Below, one piece after another: positions 31,365 through 43,121 of a DNA stretch of 64,000 nucleotides. The first letter of the stretch is position 1. Every line of letters begins with the position of its first letter. The translations under genes were made by a program, and so were the position numbers. The stretch covers positions 73,687,649 to 73,751,648 of the forward strand of contig NC_083569.1 of assembly GCF_027579695.1 (NCBI RefSeq), in the 5' to 3' direction. The notes below the pieces were generated by a model that saw only the letters and a program-made list of their open reading frames with translations, was not told where the DNA came from and made no database searches. The stretch is from Neoarius graeffei. Lineage: Eukaryota > Chordata > Actinopteri > Siluriformes > Ariidae.

Positions 31365-32932
31365 GAGAGGATGTGAACTGGGTGAACCACTCCAACACAT
31401 CTTCAACCTCAGCCTGCAGCTGGGGAGAGTGCCCACCCTCTGGAAGACATCATGTATCGTTCCAGTTCCCAGAAAGAATCGACCTAGCGAGCTGAGCGAC
31501 TTCCGACCGGTGGTACTCGTTTCACATCCGATGAAGATATTGGAGCAGCCCTTCCTCAGCCTCCTCAGACCCCAGGTGCAACATGTCCAGGACTGTCTGT
31601 AGTTTACATACCACACAGGTGTTGGTGTGGAAGATGCCATTCTTTACCTGCTACACCGAGCCCACTCGCATCTGGATACGGGGAATGGCATAGTGAGGAT
31701 CCTCTTCTTGAGTGCCTTCAACACCATCCAGCCCCTTTTGCTTCAGGACAAGCTGAACAGAATGTGAGTGGACCCTTGCCTGGTCACCTGGATCTCCAGC
31801 TACCTCACTGACAAGCCACAGTACGTCAGGCTGAAAGACATCACGTCTGACACTGTGATTAGCAACACCGGAGCACCCCAGGGAACGGTGCTGGCCCCTC
31901 TTCTCTTCACCCTGTACACCGCGGACTTCTGCTACAACTCGGAGCTGTGTCACATTCAGAAGTTCGCCGATGACACAGCCATCATGGAGTGACGACAGAG
32001 AGGAGGAGTATAGGAGCCTGGTGAGGGACTTTGCTGTGGGGTGCAACAGAAACCATCTGCAGCTCAGCACCTTGAAGACCAAGGAGCTGGTCGTTGACTT
32101 TGGGAGGTCCAGACCAAGGTCACAACCAGTTCTGATTGAGGGACTTGAGGTGGAGGCTGTGGATTCCTACAGGTACCTCAGGCTGTGGCTGGACCGGACC
32201 AATCACTTATACAGGAAGGGACAGAGCAGGCTATACTTCCTTAGGAGGCTTCAGTCCTTTAACATCTGCAGGAAACTCCTGTGGATGTTCTATCAGTCCG
32301 TGGTCGCCAGTGTCCTGTTTTACACCGTGGTGTGCTGGGGGGGGGCAGTACATCCAAGAAGGACACATCCAGGCTGGACAAACTGATCAGGCAGGCCAGC
32401 TCTGTGGTCAGCATGAAGCTGGACTCTCTGGTGACGGTTGGCAGAGAAGAGAACTATGGACAAACCATTGAATATCATGGACGATGCCAGTCTCTGCACA
32501 CTGTCATCAGCAACTAGAGGAACCTGTTCAGTGACAGAATGCTCTTTCCCAAGTGCAGGATTAACAGACTTAAAAACTCCTTTGTCCCTCATGCCATCAG
32601 ACTGTACAGCTCCTCTCTGGTGGGGAGGAGGGATAACAGGAGGACAGAGGACGGGAAGGAGAAGTAGCCTAGCCTAACAATAAGCAGTACCGGACAATGC
32701 GCAATATAATGTGCAATATAAAGTGCAATATCTCTCCTGCTGCCCCCCTTTCCCCCCTTTCTCTCTTCCCCATATCTTATTCTTTTTGTATTTGTATATG
32801 TAAATTCTTAATTTATCTAGAAGTTTTTTCTCTATTTTCTATTCTCTGTTTATCCTGTAATGATGTTGCTGGAGTCTTAATTTCCCTGAGGGAACCCTCC
32901 CAAAAGGATCAATAAAGTTCTATCAATAAAGT
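31365..32932 (+). mobile_element. L2/Rex1-like LINE, 3' half (right copy)
   Basis: Mirror of 21002-22569. Readable reverse transcriptase blocks are NTGAPQGTVLAPLLFTLYTA (about 31864) and KFADDTAIME (about 31960). The 3' end is GATCAATAAAGTTCTATCAA. Frames are broken; it is not active. Confidence 0.8.
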
Positions 32933-33568
32933 TTCAATCAGCATTTTGATGACATAAAATTGACACTGCATTCAGATTCACAATGCAGCAACTTATTTTG
33001 CAAAATAGAATAAATATTTTACGTAATATTTAAATAATATTAGCTGGCATTGAGTGGTCTATTGGATGTATTTTATTCAGCTAGCGTGACCTTGAATGAG
33101 TCAAAGATGAGGTCAATATCATGGTAGCCAAATGGAATATGTGTCCAATATACCATGAAAAAGCCAGCTTATTATCGATGCACACTCTTCATATCGGCAT
33201 TCTCGAAGGTCAACGCTAGCTTACCCGCGATTCGGTGCAGCAGTAACCTTCCAGCCGGTGTAGCGTTCATCAGTAGTGTAAGTGAATAAAGCAGGCAAGC
33301 CAGTGCTATCGAGAGCAAGTAGCACAGGCTAACAGAGAAACTAAGATTTCTGTCTCCAGACTCTTCTTCCACGCACGCTCACCCCAATATTTTTTTTCCA
33401 CTCATACTAAAGTATTCATTTCCCTGGGTAATTGATTTACTCAGTTACTTTTAAGATTAATATCGACGACTACACACACCCGAGCAACCTGGCACCTTGC
33501 CGTTAATCCCTTGCAAAATCCTTTTCCCTCTTGTTTTTTGGTGTCTAACCATTTGCCACTGCTTGTGT
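32933..33568. other. Arm spacer, no gene seen
   Basis: Mirror of 20366-21001; nothing supported. Confidence 0.45.
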
Positions 33569-33961
33569 GTCTAGGGTGGTGGTGGCAGCACAGTGGTGGC
33601 AGCACATGTGTGAAGAATATCTAATGAAGTTTTTGTAGCCTTTTGGGTGTTCAACGCATCTCTCTTTCCTGGCGAACAAAAATTATTCTGCGAAGCGGAA
33701 AAGTTTCTCATTGAATATTTGCATCAGCTCCGTTGCATGTTAAGACATGACATAGTGTAAACCATATTGAACGGTCATTCTCCATAGGGTAGAGTGGTGT
33801 AATAGACGTAGGATAAGCGATATGCTAACAATATTGCATAAATCAAACCAAATGAACGGAACCCGCTAGAAGGCAATAGAATACGTTTTTATTCCATCTA
33901 AAAAGTGTTCTGTATGTAATAATTTCCCATAATATACTGTGCTGCCACCACCACCCTAGAC
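33569..33961. mobile_element. 393-bp TIR miniature element (right copy)
   Basis: Mirror of 19973-20365 with the GTCTAGGGTGGTGGTGGCAG end at 33569. Confidence 0.75.
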
Positions 33962-34784
33962 TTTAAGCCAATAAAATCTGACAAATCGCACTATGGTGCT
34001 TTAGGGGAAAGCCTGGTTTTTGTTTAATCATTGCACTCTTCTGTGATACATTATGGTTTAATTTGAATCCCATTAAAATAAACGTAATGCAAATTTTTTA
34101 AAGCTAGATGGCCTTTTCACCAATTTCATAAAATTGGTGAAATTGAGTTCCCACTGGAATTTGGTCATTATGATAAGTTCATTTCTACAATATCTCCAGA
34201 AAAGAGAAAAAAAAAACCCCACACATGACCAGGCCATTCTGTGCCTGGAAAGTTTTTTTTAATTTGAGGGCATTCCCTAGCAAATAATATGTATGAAATG
34301 ACTTGCTTCGCACAGTCAAGCAGACGGGGAAGTCCAGTGTGCGTGTGCACAAGTTTACCGGCTTCTTTTTCTTGTGTGTTTTACAGCAGCTGGTATCCAG
34401 TGTTACATGACTGCTATCTAGAGCTTTACATTGACCAGGCACTGACAGTTACATCATTCTGTTGCTAAACAAACAGCTTATCACACCGAGGTGCTCGCTG
34501 TCCGCCAGCACTTATTAGTTTGGTCCTGTGTTTCCTTTCTGTTACTTTAGTCAGTCTTCCATATTTCATTTGAGCCTTCTAGTTTCCTCTCCTGTTTCAG
34601 ATTTGTATCCCACAATGCCTTGTGCTAACAGGGAAAGCTCCCCCATATGATGCATAATAATATCTTGAGTTGGGTCATGGTGAAGCAAGAAAAAAAAAAT
34701 GGCAGGGAATTCAGGGCCACATGGTCCTAAATTCATAGAGGGTTTTTTTTCCCTTTTTTTTTAAATAATAAATAAAATTGGAGG
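33962..34784. other. Arm spacer, no gene seen
   Basis: Mirror of 19150-19972, including the small AATTGGTGAA hairpin. Nothing else is supported. Confidence 0.45.
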
Positions 34785-35157
34785 GGCGGCACGGTGATGT
34801 AGTGGTTAGCGCTGTCGCCTCACAGCAAGAAGGTCCGGGTTCGAGCCCCGTGGCTGGCGAGAGCCTTCCTGTGCGGAGTTTGCATGTTCTCCCCATGTCT
34901 GCGTGGGTTTCCTCCGGGTGCTCCGGTTTCCCCCACAGTCCAAAGACATGCAGGTTAGGTTAACTGGTGACTCTAAATTGAGCGTAGGTGTGAATGTGAG
35001 TGTGAATGGTTGTCTGTGTCTATGTGTCAGCCCTGTGATGACCTGGCGACTTGTCCAGGGTGTACCCCGCCTTTCGCCCGTAGTCAGCTGGGATAGGCTC
35101 CAGCTTGCCTGCGACCCTGTAGAAGGATAAAGCGGCTAGAGATAATGAGATGAGACA
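34785..35157 (+). mobile_element. SINE, near full length (right copy)
   Basis: Plus-strand SINE with head GGCGGCACGGTGATGTAGTG, box B-like GGTTCGAGCC, and tail GGATAAAGCGGCTAGAGATA followed by ATGAGATGAG. Mirror of 18777-19149. Confidence 0.9.
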
Positions 35158-35214
35158 ATTAAGAACTAAATGTCAAAAGTGAAAACTATTTACATACCAT
35201 ATTTACAGATTTAT

Positions 35215-36145
35215 TATTTACAGTTCATCTCTCCAACTTGACCACAGCAGACGTGAAGTGTTCATAAGTTACACACTGTTGTCCAGACCTTTTGATGGGA
35301 TGATTTTTAAATTGTCCTCGGGTTGGTTGGCCACAGAGTTTACAGATAGGAAGATTTTGTACTCATGAGGGGTGTTCCTTCAGCTTATGTTTAGTTCAGA
35401 CTGCAGGTATTTTATTAATTAATTAATTTATTTATTTTTTGCAGCAACTATTGCACGGTTTCTTTCTCGCTGGCAGACAGCTACTCAAAGGCCAGAGGGT
35501 TAATAGTTTTGTTGCTGGTGAGAGTCATGTGGGTCAGGGCAGCAGCCAGCTCATTATCGTGTGCCTCCTCATCACTCCGGTATGCCTTGTCAGCATCACC
35601 TGGATCAGGCTACCTTGGCTGAACCACCTCCTCCTCTGGACCAGGTCCCTCATTGAGAGGGACCTCAGAGAGGTCTGTTCTGCAGAGAACAGGGCCCATA
35701 TCCACCTGTGCGCTGGCTGAACAGGTACTCCAGTCTAAGCAACTCATCAGAAGAGACGTCAGCAGGGGTTCGGAAATTCTCCTCTGCAGTTTCTCCGAAC
35801 AGCGGGTGCTGTGATGGTTGGTCAGCGCTGTTGAGTAGATCCTGTGGTGCCATCTTTTGCCACCAACCATGGCCTCTGAGCTCCTGTCCGAGATCCACTG
35901 TGCAATGCTGCTTATCAGGTAAAACTGATGGGGCTGTACTGCACAGTGAGGACTTGATCACAAAAGGTATTAGAATAATGAGAGAGACACATGGCTGTTC
36001 TGTTACAAGTATACAGACTACAGTTGTGTACCTGGAAGCATGTGTGGCAGAACTGTGTGGAATCCTTCCATGCTCTTGCTTCCATGCAGGCATTTGTAGT
36101 ATGGCATATCCATGTGGTTGATGGTTATATGCACCATCCTAAACA
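35215..36145 (-). pseudogene. DUF6729-type gene relic (right copy)
   Basis: Mirror of 17795-18720. The minus strand shows PYYKCLHGSKSMEGFH, GGKRWHHRIYSTAL, FGETAEENFRTPADVSSDEL and CKLCGQP in shifting frames. The translated fragments I compared with the left copy are identical. Confidence 0.6.
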
Positions 36146-37504
36146 TGTTCATGTCTGGTGGATCCTGGATGCACTCCAGGTGTCACTGTGCTGGCCTGTC
36201 CACATCTCATCACTGGCCTCTGTGAATACACATGCACAGAAGCAGCAGCCTTTGTCACATGCACACTCAAGCACAGTGAAATTCATCCTCTGCATTTAGC
36301 CCATCTGAAGCAGTGAACACACACGCGTGCGGACACTCCCCCAGAGCAGTGGACAGTGCGGTTGGGGGTTAGGTGCATTGCTCAAGGACACTTCAGCCCA
36401 AGGCTGCCCCATGTGAATCTAACCACATATTTTTGAACACACACATTAAAGCAGCAGTATAATACACTCACCCTGTATTTTTAAAAAGGGAGGGGGGGGG
36501 CGGTTTATTTCCATTGTCCAGTTCAGGTTTAATTAACACAGTTAATTAGCCATAGGTGTTCAGTCAGTAGTGTGTTGAGTGCGGCTTCCTGCAGTGACCA
36601 GAGACTGCGAAACGAACATCAGTACACATGACTGACGTACTGATCATCACTGATGTACTGTCACAGAACACATTAAGCCAAAAGGAACCATTTCCCAAAG
36701 TCACTCCAAATTAGCAGCAGACCTCAATTACATTTGGGGTAAAACGGATTTATTTTATATTGCTCCTTTAATGTGTTTGTTCAGTGGTAATAATGGTACA
36801 GTCCAAAATAGGGGGAGGGAGAAAAATACTGAGCTAAAGTAGTGCAGAGTGCATGTGTGGAGATGGAGTCAATCCACTTAGAGTCAGAGCTACAGTACAT
36901 GCACACATCCCTTTTTATTATCCTGTGAGGACCAATGACGGAGGGTTCTCATGGGACCCGCCCTTTCTGAATGGTCTAGACATGATTTTAACTGCTAAAT
37001 TCATTGTCAGTTTTTGTGAAGATGAAAAGGACTTGAAACATCAAAAACTCCCACAATTTTTAAACCTGACTTTTTGCCCATACAGGGACCAATAGTGACC
37101 CACCACCCCCTCCTGGGACCTGTGATGCTATGGGCAGACAATAAACACCACTGCTGACTGGTGTTAATGAAATATATATATATATATAACATTGCATAAG
37201 CAGTAAATATAATAGAGTACCAGGGATAAGTTTTCTAATAAAAGACATCAGATTCTAAAATATAGCTATTAAGCAAATATAGGCTTGAGCAGTGAATTAA
37301 CATAATGAATGGCCTCAATTCACATAATGAATTAACATAATATTAGAATATTAGTCTTGATGCTTCTCCTGCAGTCACACATTTCAACACAAGTTGAGCA
37401 TGCTGTCCAAAGCGAAGTTGTGAATGTGGGGTTACTAAGAAACAGCAGTTTACTGTTTCGCTGCATCAGACATTTTTTTTGTGTGCATGAGACATGGAGG
37501 TTTG
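36146..37504. other. Arm spacer, no gene seen
   Basis: Mirror of 16442-17794. The dispersed fish repeat lies at about 36240-36420. An (AT)n run at 37171-37188 is longer here than in the left arm. Confidence 0.5.
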
Positions 37505-37890
37505 TCTCATCTCATCTCATCTCATTATCTGTAGCCGGTTTATCCTGTTCTACAGGGCCGCAGGCAAGCTGGAGCCTATCCCAGCTGACTACGGGCGAAA
37601 GGCGGGGTACACCCTGGACAAGTCGCCAGGTCATCGCAGGGCTGACACATAGACACAGACAACCATTCACACTCATATTCACACCTACGCTCAATTTAGA
37701 GTCACCAGTTAACCTAACCTGCATGTCTTTGGAGTGTGGGGGAAACCGGAGCACCAGGAGAAAACCCACGCAAACACGGGGAGAACATGCAAACTCTGCA
37801 CAGAAAGGCCCTCGCCGGCCCCGGGGCTCGAACCCAGAACCTTCTTGCTGTGAGGTGACGGCGCTAACCACTACACCACCGTGCCGCCCG
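37505..37890 (-). mobile_element. SINE, extra full-length copy in right arm
   Basis: A complete minus-strand SINE, from tail (CATCTCATCTCATCTCATTA) to head (ACCACCGTGCCGCCC). It has no counterpart in the left arm, which carries only one SINE here, so either it inserted after the arms formed or the left arm lost it by recombination between tandem SINEs. Confidence 0.85.
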
Positions 37891-37904
37891 CTCCCCCAAT
37901 CTAT

Positions 37905-38218
37905 TATCTCATTTCATCTCATTATCTCTAGCCGCTTTATCCTGTTCTACAGGGTCGCAGGCAAGCTGGAGCCTATCCCAGCTGACTACGGGCGAAAGGC
38001 GGGGTACACCCTAGGCAAGTCGCCAGGTCATCGCAGGGCTGACACATAGACACAGACAACCATTCACACTCACATTCACACCTACGGTCAATTTAGAGTC
38101 ACCAGGGCTGACACAGAGACAAACAACCATTCACACTCACATCCTCATCAGTTGCTGGGCTTGAATCTAGGACCTTCTTGCTGTGAGGAGACAGTCTAGC
38201 TATTACACCACTGTGTCC
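37905..38218 (-). mobile_element. SINE, rearranged copy (right arm)
   Basis: Counterpart of 16127-16441, minus strand, with the same internal jump and the altered head ending ATTACACCACTGTG. Confidence 0.8.
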
Positions 38219-38944
38219 TTACAAAATATCTTATAGCCTTATCTTGTATCTTACAAAATGAAAAAAATCTCTCTTTATGGGTTCCCTACTATCAGGCTTG
38301 GATTAAAATTAAGTGCCCTAAGATGTGTTCATTTGTCACAAATAAAGTTTAATGGTTAATTAATGAAATTATGATTCCTTTTTTTCTTTTTTTTTAATTT
38401 TAATGAAGGGTGTGTAAATGTAAAACTTGGGGCAGACAAAAAGAGAGACGGAGAGAGAGGAAAAAACCCCACAGGCCTAAATAAGGAATGCAGCATTCAG
38501 GAGTGTGCGCGTAGTGGTTAGCACGGTCACCTCACTGCTTCAGATGGGTTAAATGTAGAGGATGAATTTCACTGTGCGTGAAGTGCGCATGCGACAAATA
38601 AAGGTTTCTTCTGCTCACATGTAAAATGGCTGCTTTACTGTGACCTGCAGTACCACATTTGGCCACTGGGAGGCAACTTATTTTAATCTCAGATATTTTC
38701 AACTTGTTAAATGGGTATTGTTTAATACAGTTCATTTTAAAACGTTTAAATACATTTTGTTTATTTATTTAGAAAAGGCTGTAAGATATTTTGTAGTCCA
38801 GATGAGGTTGTATCCTTCTGATTGGTCAGTTTGTGAACTCATTCTCATTTCCTCCTCCTCTTAAGTGCACAGACTTTTAAAGCTGTTAATTTGTGTGTTT
38901 CTGTTGCCTCTGCTTTGTTGTCGTTGAGGTTTTGGGCTGTTTAC
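38219..38944. other. U2-2 upstream flank with empty insertion site
   Basis: 38500-38600 holds the fish repeat CTGAAGCAGTGA/GAAATTCATCC. At about 38588-38612 the unbroken sequence (GCATGCGACAAATAAAGG on this strand) is the empty site of the left-arm nuclease insertion. No gene is seen. Confidence 0.6.
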
Positions 38945-39060
38945 ATGCTAATGATGCGGTTTCTATATTTAATTAACTGTTTAGTGACTAAAGCAGTATC
39001 TTCCGTCCTCGTGTGTTGTGTAGTGAAGGATGTCCCTCCTGGTCGTTCCTTATCTTCAGT
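38945..39060 (+). promoter_or_regulatory. U2-2 upstream control region
   Basis: Octamer-like ATGCTAAT at 38945-38952 (-116 to -109), and a weak PSE candidate TCCTCGTGTGTTGTGTAGTG near -55. A few base differences separate it from the left arm. Confidence 0.5.
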
Positions 39061-39257
39061 ATCGCTTCTCGGCCTTTTGGCTAAGATCAAGTGTAGTATC
39101 TGTTCTTATCAGTTTAATATCTGATACGTCTCCTATCCGGGGACCATATATTAAATTGATTTTTGGAATAGGGAGATGGAATAGGAGCTTGCTCCGTCCA
39201 CTCCAGTCCACTCCACGCATTGACTCAGTATTGCAGTACTTCTGAGAACGGTGCACC
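39061..39257 (+). ncRNA. RNU2: U2 spliceosomal RNA, copy 2 (variant)
   Basis: It starts ATCGCTTCTCGGCCTTTTGG with GTAGTA and the Sm site ATTTTTGG intact, but is 197 nt because CCACTCC is followed by a second copy (a 10-bp direct duplication, CCACTCCAGTCCACTCCACG) in the stem-loop III region. CTC to TCC in stem IIa (GTCTCCTATCCGGGGAC) still pairs through G-U. The Sm-flanking GGAATAGGG replaces GGAACAGGG. The duplication makes function doubtful, though the 5' functional half and 3' hairpin are kept. The twin at 13359-13545 looks normal. Confidence 0.92.
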
Positions 39258-39268
39258 TCCTTTACACC

Positions 39269-39281
39269 ATGAAAGAGCAGA
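39269..39281 (+). terminator. U2-2 3' box
   Basis: ATGAAAGAGCAGA, about 11 nt after the mature end; close to the consensus. Confidence 0.65.
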
Positions 39282-40138
39282 AAAAAAATCCGTTCGTGGA
39301 TGACTAGTGATCAGGTTATTTGCGTGGAAAATATGAAGATGCTGCGTACATCTTTGAAAAGTTTATGTAAGTTGTCAGTGCTGTCTTTTGATTTTGTTGT
39401 GCGTAGTGGTTAAGTAAAGCTGCTGCTACTTTTTTGCGTAAACCACTGGGGTTGGTGTTTAATGTTATTCAATATGTGGATGAGAAAAGAATCAGGCTCT
39501 CCGTCCTGTAGAGAAATGCTTATTTTCTCTTGGATTAACTGTTGTGACTTTAAAAAAGAGCAACACTTTATTGAAAAAGTGCAAATGTACAAACCGTTAT
39601 GGCGAAGTCATGTTATCCTATTAAATATAGGGAAGAATAGAGAAATTATCAAAGGGAACACTCTGATAGAAATCTCGTAGCAACAACTTATAATACAAAA
39701 TTTAAAATTGGGTATGAAATGCTGCAGTTAAAGATGTCCATGGATAGAAAGGGGGGGAAAGGAAAACAAGCAAAAAAGCTAAATTAAAAAAAACATGCCT
39801 ACAAGGGGAAACAGGTTTACCTCTGTTATCTAATTCGGTGGGTTTTGTGCGTTTTACAGTTTTTAAGGATCTTAAGTAGAATTTAAATTCTTTCAAGAAA
39901 GAAACAAATTTGGGGGATGATTTTAGGATTCTATTCTTGTGTATCAAAAACTTTGAATTACATTCCTAGAGAGTTAATCATTTTTGTTTTGCAAGATCAT
40001 ACTAAATGTTATATTGTCTCTCAAACAGAACCTAGAAATGAAGAGACTGTGTTTTACCTCTTGTGAACGGAGTGATCAAGTCAGACTAAAGAGCTACTTC
40101 CGGAAAGCGTGGCTCTCATTACATAGTCAGGAGCAGTG
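39282..40138. other. Spacer between U2-2 and U1-5
   Basis: Mirror of 12457-13334. It holds the conserved block 39390-39530 (TTAAGTAAAGCTGC core) whose diverged relative is at 63826-63970. No gene is supported. Confidence 0.5.
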
Positions 40139-40179
40139 CATCTTGGGTAGTGTTTCCCTCACCATGATGGTGAAGAGTG
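40131..40179 (+). promoter_or_regulatory. U1-5 promoter: ZNF143-like site and PSE
   Basis: GCAGTGCATCTTGGGTAGTG at about 40133-40152 and the PSE at 40159-40179 (-61 to -41), both identical in sequence to the other U1 copies. Confidence 0.82.
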
Positions 40180-40219
40180 TGTGTGGTGGTGACGGCGCTC
40201 GGCAGTGGGTTGTGAGCTC

Positions 40220-40382
40220 ATACTTACCTGGCAAGGGAGATACCATGATCAAGAAGGTGGTTCACCCAGGGCGAGGCTCAGCCATTGCACTCCGGCTGTC
40301 TGACCCCTGCGAATTCCCCAAATGTGGGAATCTCGATTGCATAATTTGTGGTAGTGGGGGACTGCGTTCGCGCTCTCCCCTG
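40220..40382 (+). ncRNA. RNU1: U1 spliceosomal RNA, copy 5 (helix H variant)
   Basis: Plus-strand U1 of 163 nt. Two bases differ from the U1-3 consensus: position 15 is A (40234, GGCAAGGG) and position 119 is T (40338, CGATTGC). In U1 structure 12-GCAG-15 pairs with 119-CUGC-122 (helix H), so the two changes exchange a G-C for an A-U pair and keep the helix. This compensatory pattern argues that the gene is under selection rather than a decaying copy. The PSE, ZNF143-like site, Sm site AATTTGTGG and 3' box are present. Confidence 0.96.
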
Positions 40383-40390
40383 ATTTCACT

Positions 40391-40404
40391 GTACTAAAAG
40401 CAGA
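40391..40404 (+). terminator. U1-5 3' box
   Basis: GTACTAAAAGCAGA, 9 bp downstream of the mature end; fits AAARNNAGA. Confidence 0.8.
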
Positions 40405-41340
40405 TGATAGAGCTTTCATCGTGAGTTATATATTTTACGGTTTGTTTCTGGAGTGTTTACTTACGGAATTCTTTTTCGGAGCTTTTTTTTTTCATTGTCG
40501 TTGTTGTGTTTTATTGCTAACATGTAGAGTTTATTTTTATAGTGCTTTTAGAAGTAGACATTGTAACTAAGCAATTTTATAGACTTTGAACCTTAAAAAT
40601 ATGAGCTAATTTTGTTACAATGAGTAAGCCTGTGGTGATGGTGGCAAGGAAGAACTTCCTCAGAAGACATGAAGAAACCTCGAGAGGAACCTGACTCAAA
40701 AGGGAACCCATCCTCATTTAGGCACCAACACACAGTAATGAACATTTATACTTCTGGGGCATTTTTTTTTCTTTAAACAGATCAAAAACACCCAGGAAGA
40801 AGTTTCAATTACCAATTTTATGATGTAAAATTGATGTTGTATTCAGATTCATGATGTGTTTTGTCTGATCGCTTGTGTTTTCTTAAAATAATGGTACACG
40901 TTTTACAAATTCTGCTAGGGTATGTCAACTTATGAGCATAACTGTACTCCCAATATTGCATTCATTATTCCACAAGTCAGTTACTATAGAATTGACTACT
41001 TTATTGAATAAAGTGCATGAAAGAAAAAACACCCCAGTACAATCAATGAACATGAAGAATGAAGTCATGAAAAAAAAACTTGATTTGTTCAATGAGATGT
41101 AATTATTTAGATTCTTTACTCCAGCTCAGCTTACTGAATAAATTACTGACAATGCCACAGCACCATAGTTTATCACTGAACATGATTAAGAATGAAATGT
41201 CAAAAGTGAAAACTATTTACATGCCATATTTACAGATTTATTATTTACAGTTCATTCCTCCAACTTGTCCACGCCATAGGTGTTCATAGTTGTTGTACAC
41301 TGTGTTGTCCAGACCGTTTGAGGACATTTTTACAAGTCAG
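40405..41340 (-). pseudogene. U1-5 downstream spacer and DUF6729-type 3' tail
   Basis: 40620-40780 is a common fish dispersed motif (complement of GGATGGGTTCCCTTTTGAGT). 40830-41340 is the same 3' tail found at 5690-6230 (same orientation) and 11222-11780 (inverted), with the end of the family's last coding frame (complement of the MSSNGLDNTVYNNYEH frame) near 41290. It ends at the target site of the solo LTR. Confidence 0.5.
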
Positions 41341-43121
41341 TGTAGGTATCATGCCGCCATCTTGTGTCAGAACTACAATTCCCAGGCAACTTCCGTGTGA
41401 CCTACGTCACACGTGGGCGGGATCATCTACGTCAGTTCGCCATGCACGCATAAATCCAAGCGATAGCTCCGCCATTTTGTCTCTGGCGGCCGGATTCCGA
41501 TGAGTCTAGACGCATAAAGAGATGCTCTCCATCAAAAAGATATCTTTCTTGCAAGATCTATCACTCAGCGCGATTTTCTTTCTTACCCTTGGCAAAGGTA
41601 AACTCTAGAGTCGCGCGATCTTTAAACTCAACCTGAGTTACAACCGGTTTACTTGTATTAGAAGTGACGTTATGACTGCAGCCCAGGCAGTTAAAAGTTA
41701 AGAAGCGATTGAATCCTTTTTAACTCAAAAGCGCTGTGCATCTTATTCTGATCAAAGACTTTTCCTCTCGAACGCTGAGGTTCGGACTAAGAATTCTCTG
41801 CTTTCTACGGGAACCACCCAAGTGCTCCGCTGGACCCGAAAGTTTTCTACGCCTCCACGGCGAGGCCCGAAACTACACCGGCGAATAGTTCTTCATATCT
41901 TGCTAAAGGCAGGATTAAGTAAGATTTTGGCATTTGGGCATAATTAGGATAGTCTTAGGAATTAGCTTTTATTGAAATAGTGTGAATTTAAACCCCGGTT
42001 TATCTGTTACACTGTTAGACACACAGCGTGTTGATTTATTTTGGTTCTATGTTCTCTCAATTGTTTAATAGGCTGCGCATGCTCCTTCTCTCTCTCTTAT
42101 TCTGACTAACACTAATTTCCTTATCATACATTTTGACCTTATCAAGGTTTCAGTGAGTTTGGTAATGTTATGAGTGTGGAATCTTTTTGTTACTGAGAAA
42201 ACACGTGCTCAACAGGCCTGACCAGGCCTGATACACTTTAGATAGCTTCCCCTTGTCTTTAGCAACACGTGCTCAGTAGGCCTCACCAGGCCTAACAAAC
42301 ACACTTTAGCTAGGCCATAGGGCCTTTCACAAACACACTAGCAACACAAAGCTAATCAAGGCCTACCATGTGCTCAGCAGGCCATCAGGCCTGATAAACC
42401 ACACCTCAGCTAGAAATCCACAAGCTAGCTTTAGCTAGGCCATAGGGCCTTTCACAAACACACTAGCAACACAAGGCTAATCTAGGCCTCCACCACGTGT
42501 AGTTAGCTACACGAGGCTAAACACGTGGTCAAGTCCTTCACACACACACACAAGCACACGTTAGCAACAGAGCTAATCCTTTGTTCTATTTAGATAACAT
42601 TCTTTTGTTTTAGCTAGCAACAAGCTAGGCCACACACACACACCACACATGTACCACACATGTATATACACACCTCACTGCTTGTATATATTGATTTATT
42701 ATTTTTATCTTTGTTATAATAAATTCATTTATTAAACAAACTGTGTTTATTTGTGTGAACGATATATGAAGTCCCCAATCTTCTCAAAGAATTCAAAAAA
42801 AGGTGCATACAAGTTATGTAATATGGTAAGTGATTGTAATAATTTGGAAATGTACCATAATTTAGCTGTTTGGTAATTTATTATTAAGCACCAGGATTAA
42901 TGGTATGATTCACTAAATGATTCATTGAACGATTCACTAAATGATTCACTGAATGATTCACTTCCAATGAGACTGATTCTATGGTATGATTCAATTCAAA
43001 TGAGTCAAATTAAATGATTCAATGGGATTGATTCATTTTAATTATTAACCTTCAAAATTTAATGAGACTGATTTAATGAGATTGATCACTTAATTTCAAT
43101 AATTAACTGATTGCACCCACA
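41341..43121 (+). mobile_element. Solo LTR (fossil LTR retroelement)
   Basis: It starts TGTAGG, ends CCACA, and is flanked by the 4-bp duplication TCAG (41337-41340 and 43122-43125). The left arm has the unbroken AAGTCAGAAACC site (complement at about 11255-11275), so the boundaries are exact. At 1781 bp with no internal coding region, it is best read as a solo LTR left after recombination between two LTRs. The family (ERV-like or Gypsy-like) is not determined. It is present in one arm only, hence younger than the arm duplication. Confidence 0.7.
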
